From contig QNBL01000158.1 of assembly GCA_003641695.1 (NCBI GenBank), positions 1-6,575 of the forward strand: a DNA stretch of 6,575 nucleotides, written 5' to 3'. How positions within the stretch are numbered: the stretch's first letter is position 1; each line of letters begins with the position of its first letter. This DNA comes from Spirochaetota bacterium (GTDB lineage: Bacteria; Spirochaetota; Spirochaetia; B11-G9). The notes below the pieces were generated by a model that did no database searches, had not been told where the DNA came from, and saw only the letters and a program-made list of their open reading frames with translations. The translations under genes and the position numbers were made by a program. Of the stretch, positions 5,803 through 6,575 are shown in pieces.

Positions 5803-6575
5803 TCTTTGTTTACCTTAAATAATATTGTTATCTCGCCGGTTATATCTCCGGTAGCTCCCGGATCTGAGGTAAAACTCCATTTCCGGATGGCCTCGAGGAT
5901 CTCGGTGTCTATCTCGGCCTCAACAGATGACCTTTTTACGAACGGTTGTATTATACGACCTTCGGGAGAGAGTGTAAACTCCACGGTAACACTACCGTCA
6001 CGATCCATTCGGGACAGAAGCTCCCGCGGAATATTCAAATCCAAAGGAACTATCGGTTTCCGGTCACTGTTACCCCGGTCAAGCAGAAGTGTAGCGTTAT
6101 CAGGGATAAATACTGATTCCGGCTCTATTCTCTCATTAGTGATTGCCTCTTCAGCGATTGTAGATTGCTCTGAATCGGAGGTAGAAGAATCCAGGCGTGA
6201 AGCAAGTTTATCCAGCTCCTGCCGGGAAAGAACACTGTTTTCGGTACTCATTTCTGCATTCTTTAAAGGTTTTGTGCTATTGTCCGCCGGTGAAGGATCG
6301 TCATACTCAATCGTGGAGGTATCACCGGACGGAGCAGGAATGGTATTTGTTTGTGCGGCCTGTAGGTCCTTCCAGAATTGACTGTCATTACCCTCTCGGG
6401 ATGCCGGAACTCCCGAAATATAATCAGATTTTGACTCAATTGTTTTTCTATTTATCCTTTGGGGAGAAGCCGGAACCGGTGCTTTCTCAGGACCATCCTT
6501 CTCCGGTTGTTCTGCAGGTCGCTGCTTTTCGGGTATCTGTTTCTCGGCTACCGCGGTTTCCCGGATCACCCTGGT
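5799..6575 (-). CDS. TonB-type protein, C-terminal part, truncated by window edge
   Basis: Probable energy-transducing or TonB-like periplasmic protein. 258 codons are visible and the frame stays open through the right edge, so the true start and any N-terminal membrane anchor are missing. A GTG at 6569 is in frame but has almost no upstream sequence to support it. Numbering from that GTG, residues 8-36 are rich in Pro, Glu and Lys (AEKQIPEKQRPAEQPEKDGP and on), as in the periplasmic spacer of TonB. Residues 37-175 are polar, acidic, Ser/Thr-rich and low in complexity. Residues 178-256 resemble the TonB C-terminal domain: LNIPRELLSRMDRDGSVTVE, then a Gly turn (SPEGRI), VKRSSVEAEID, ILEAIRKWSF and a final beta strand ITILFKVNKE. 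In TonB this domain contacts TonB-dependent receptors. ExbB/ExbD partners are not in view. The spacer is weakly conserved, so a structural protein that only borrows the domain cannot be excluded. Confidence 0.75.
   Translation of the reverse strand, partial: TRVIRETAVAEKQIPEKQRPAEQPEKDGPEKAPVPASPQRINRKTIESKSDYISGVPASREGNDSQFWKDLQAAQTNTIPAPSGDTSTIEYDDPSPADNSTKPLKNAEMSTENSVLSRQELDKLASRLDSSTSDSEQSTIAEEAITNERIEPESVFIPDNATLLLDRGNSDRKPIVPLDLNIPRELLSRMDRDGSVTVEFTLSPEGRIIQPFVKRSSVEAEIDTEILEAIRKWSFTSDPGATGDITGEITILFKVNKE

Noticed and set aside
5806..6381. 191-codon open frame on the plus strand opposite the TonB-type gene
   Set aside because: Its translation is Ser/Arg/Val-rich with no recognisable domain, and it lies wholly antisense to a gene with a recognisable C-terminal domain. 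It is explained as a shadow frame.
6567..6569. GTG as the true start of the TonB-type protein
   Set aside because: Only six bases precede it in the window, the frame is open to the edge, and a TonB-type protein should have an upstream membrane helix. The gene is treated as partial.

Overview
This window looks like chromosomal DNA from a free-living spirochaete (Spirochaetia; Treponema/Spirochaeta-like). The DnaK and GrpE sequences resemble spirochaete homologues. The very long coiled-coil protein, with an N-terminal membrane helix and a short C-terminal helix-turn-helix, matches what I recall of the spirochaete-specific 'SpiroCoCo' family. The assignment rests on family recognition, not a database search. 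Every gene I can support is on the minus strand, and coding density is high.

In the direction of transcription (right to left) the layout is: (1) a TonB-type protein whose N-terminus lies beyond the right edge, 5799-6575; (2) a HAD-superfamily hydrolase, 5143-5802, overlapping the TonB-type stop codon by 4 bases (ATGA); (3) a 1082-residue membrane-anchored coiled-coil protein, 1844-5092; (4) grpE, 1048-1746; (5) dnaK, from 1001 to the left edge, of which 333 codons (most of the nucleotide-binding domain) are present. Gaps are 46 bases (grpE-dnaK), 97 bases (coiled coil-grpE) and 50 bases (HAD-coiled coil). No intergenic stretch exceeds 100 bases, and I saw no RNA gene, mobile element, CRISPR array or convincing terminator.

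The genes probably form three transcriptional groups. TonB-type and HAD are translationally coupled. The coiled-coil gene has its own candidate promoter: a perfect TTGACA overlapping the HAD stop codon, 17 bases from AACAAT. grpE-dnaK is the usual chaperone pair, with a candidate promoter just after the coiled-coil stop codon. No CIRCE operator and no hrcA are present upstream of grpE. GrpE and DnaK work together in the cytoplasm in protein folding; I see no direct functional link to the other three.

The most notable object is the coiled-coil protein. Its first 948 residues contain no proline and the whole protein no cysteine. It carries degenerate internal repeats. Its last 40 residues form an HTH-like module reminiscent of those ending the small bacterial membrane proteins of the SwrB/DUF2802 type. 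It could be a membrane-tethered cytoplasmic rod more than 100 nm long. Nothing here is a clear new defence or mobile system.
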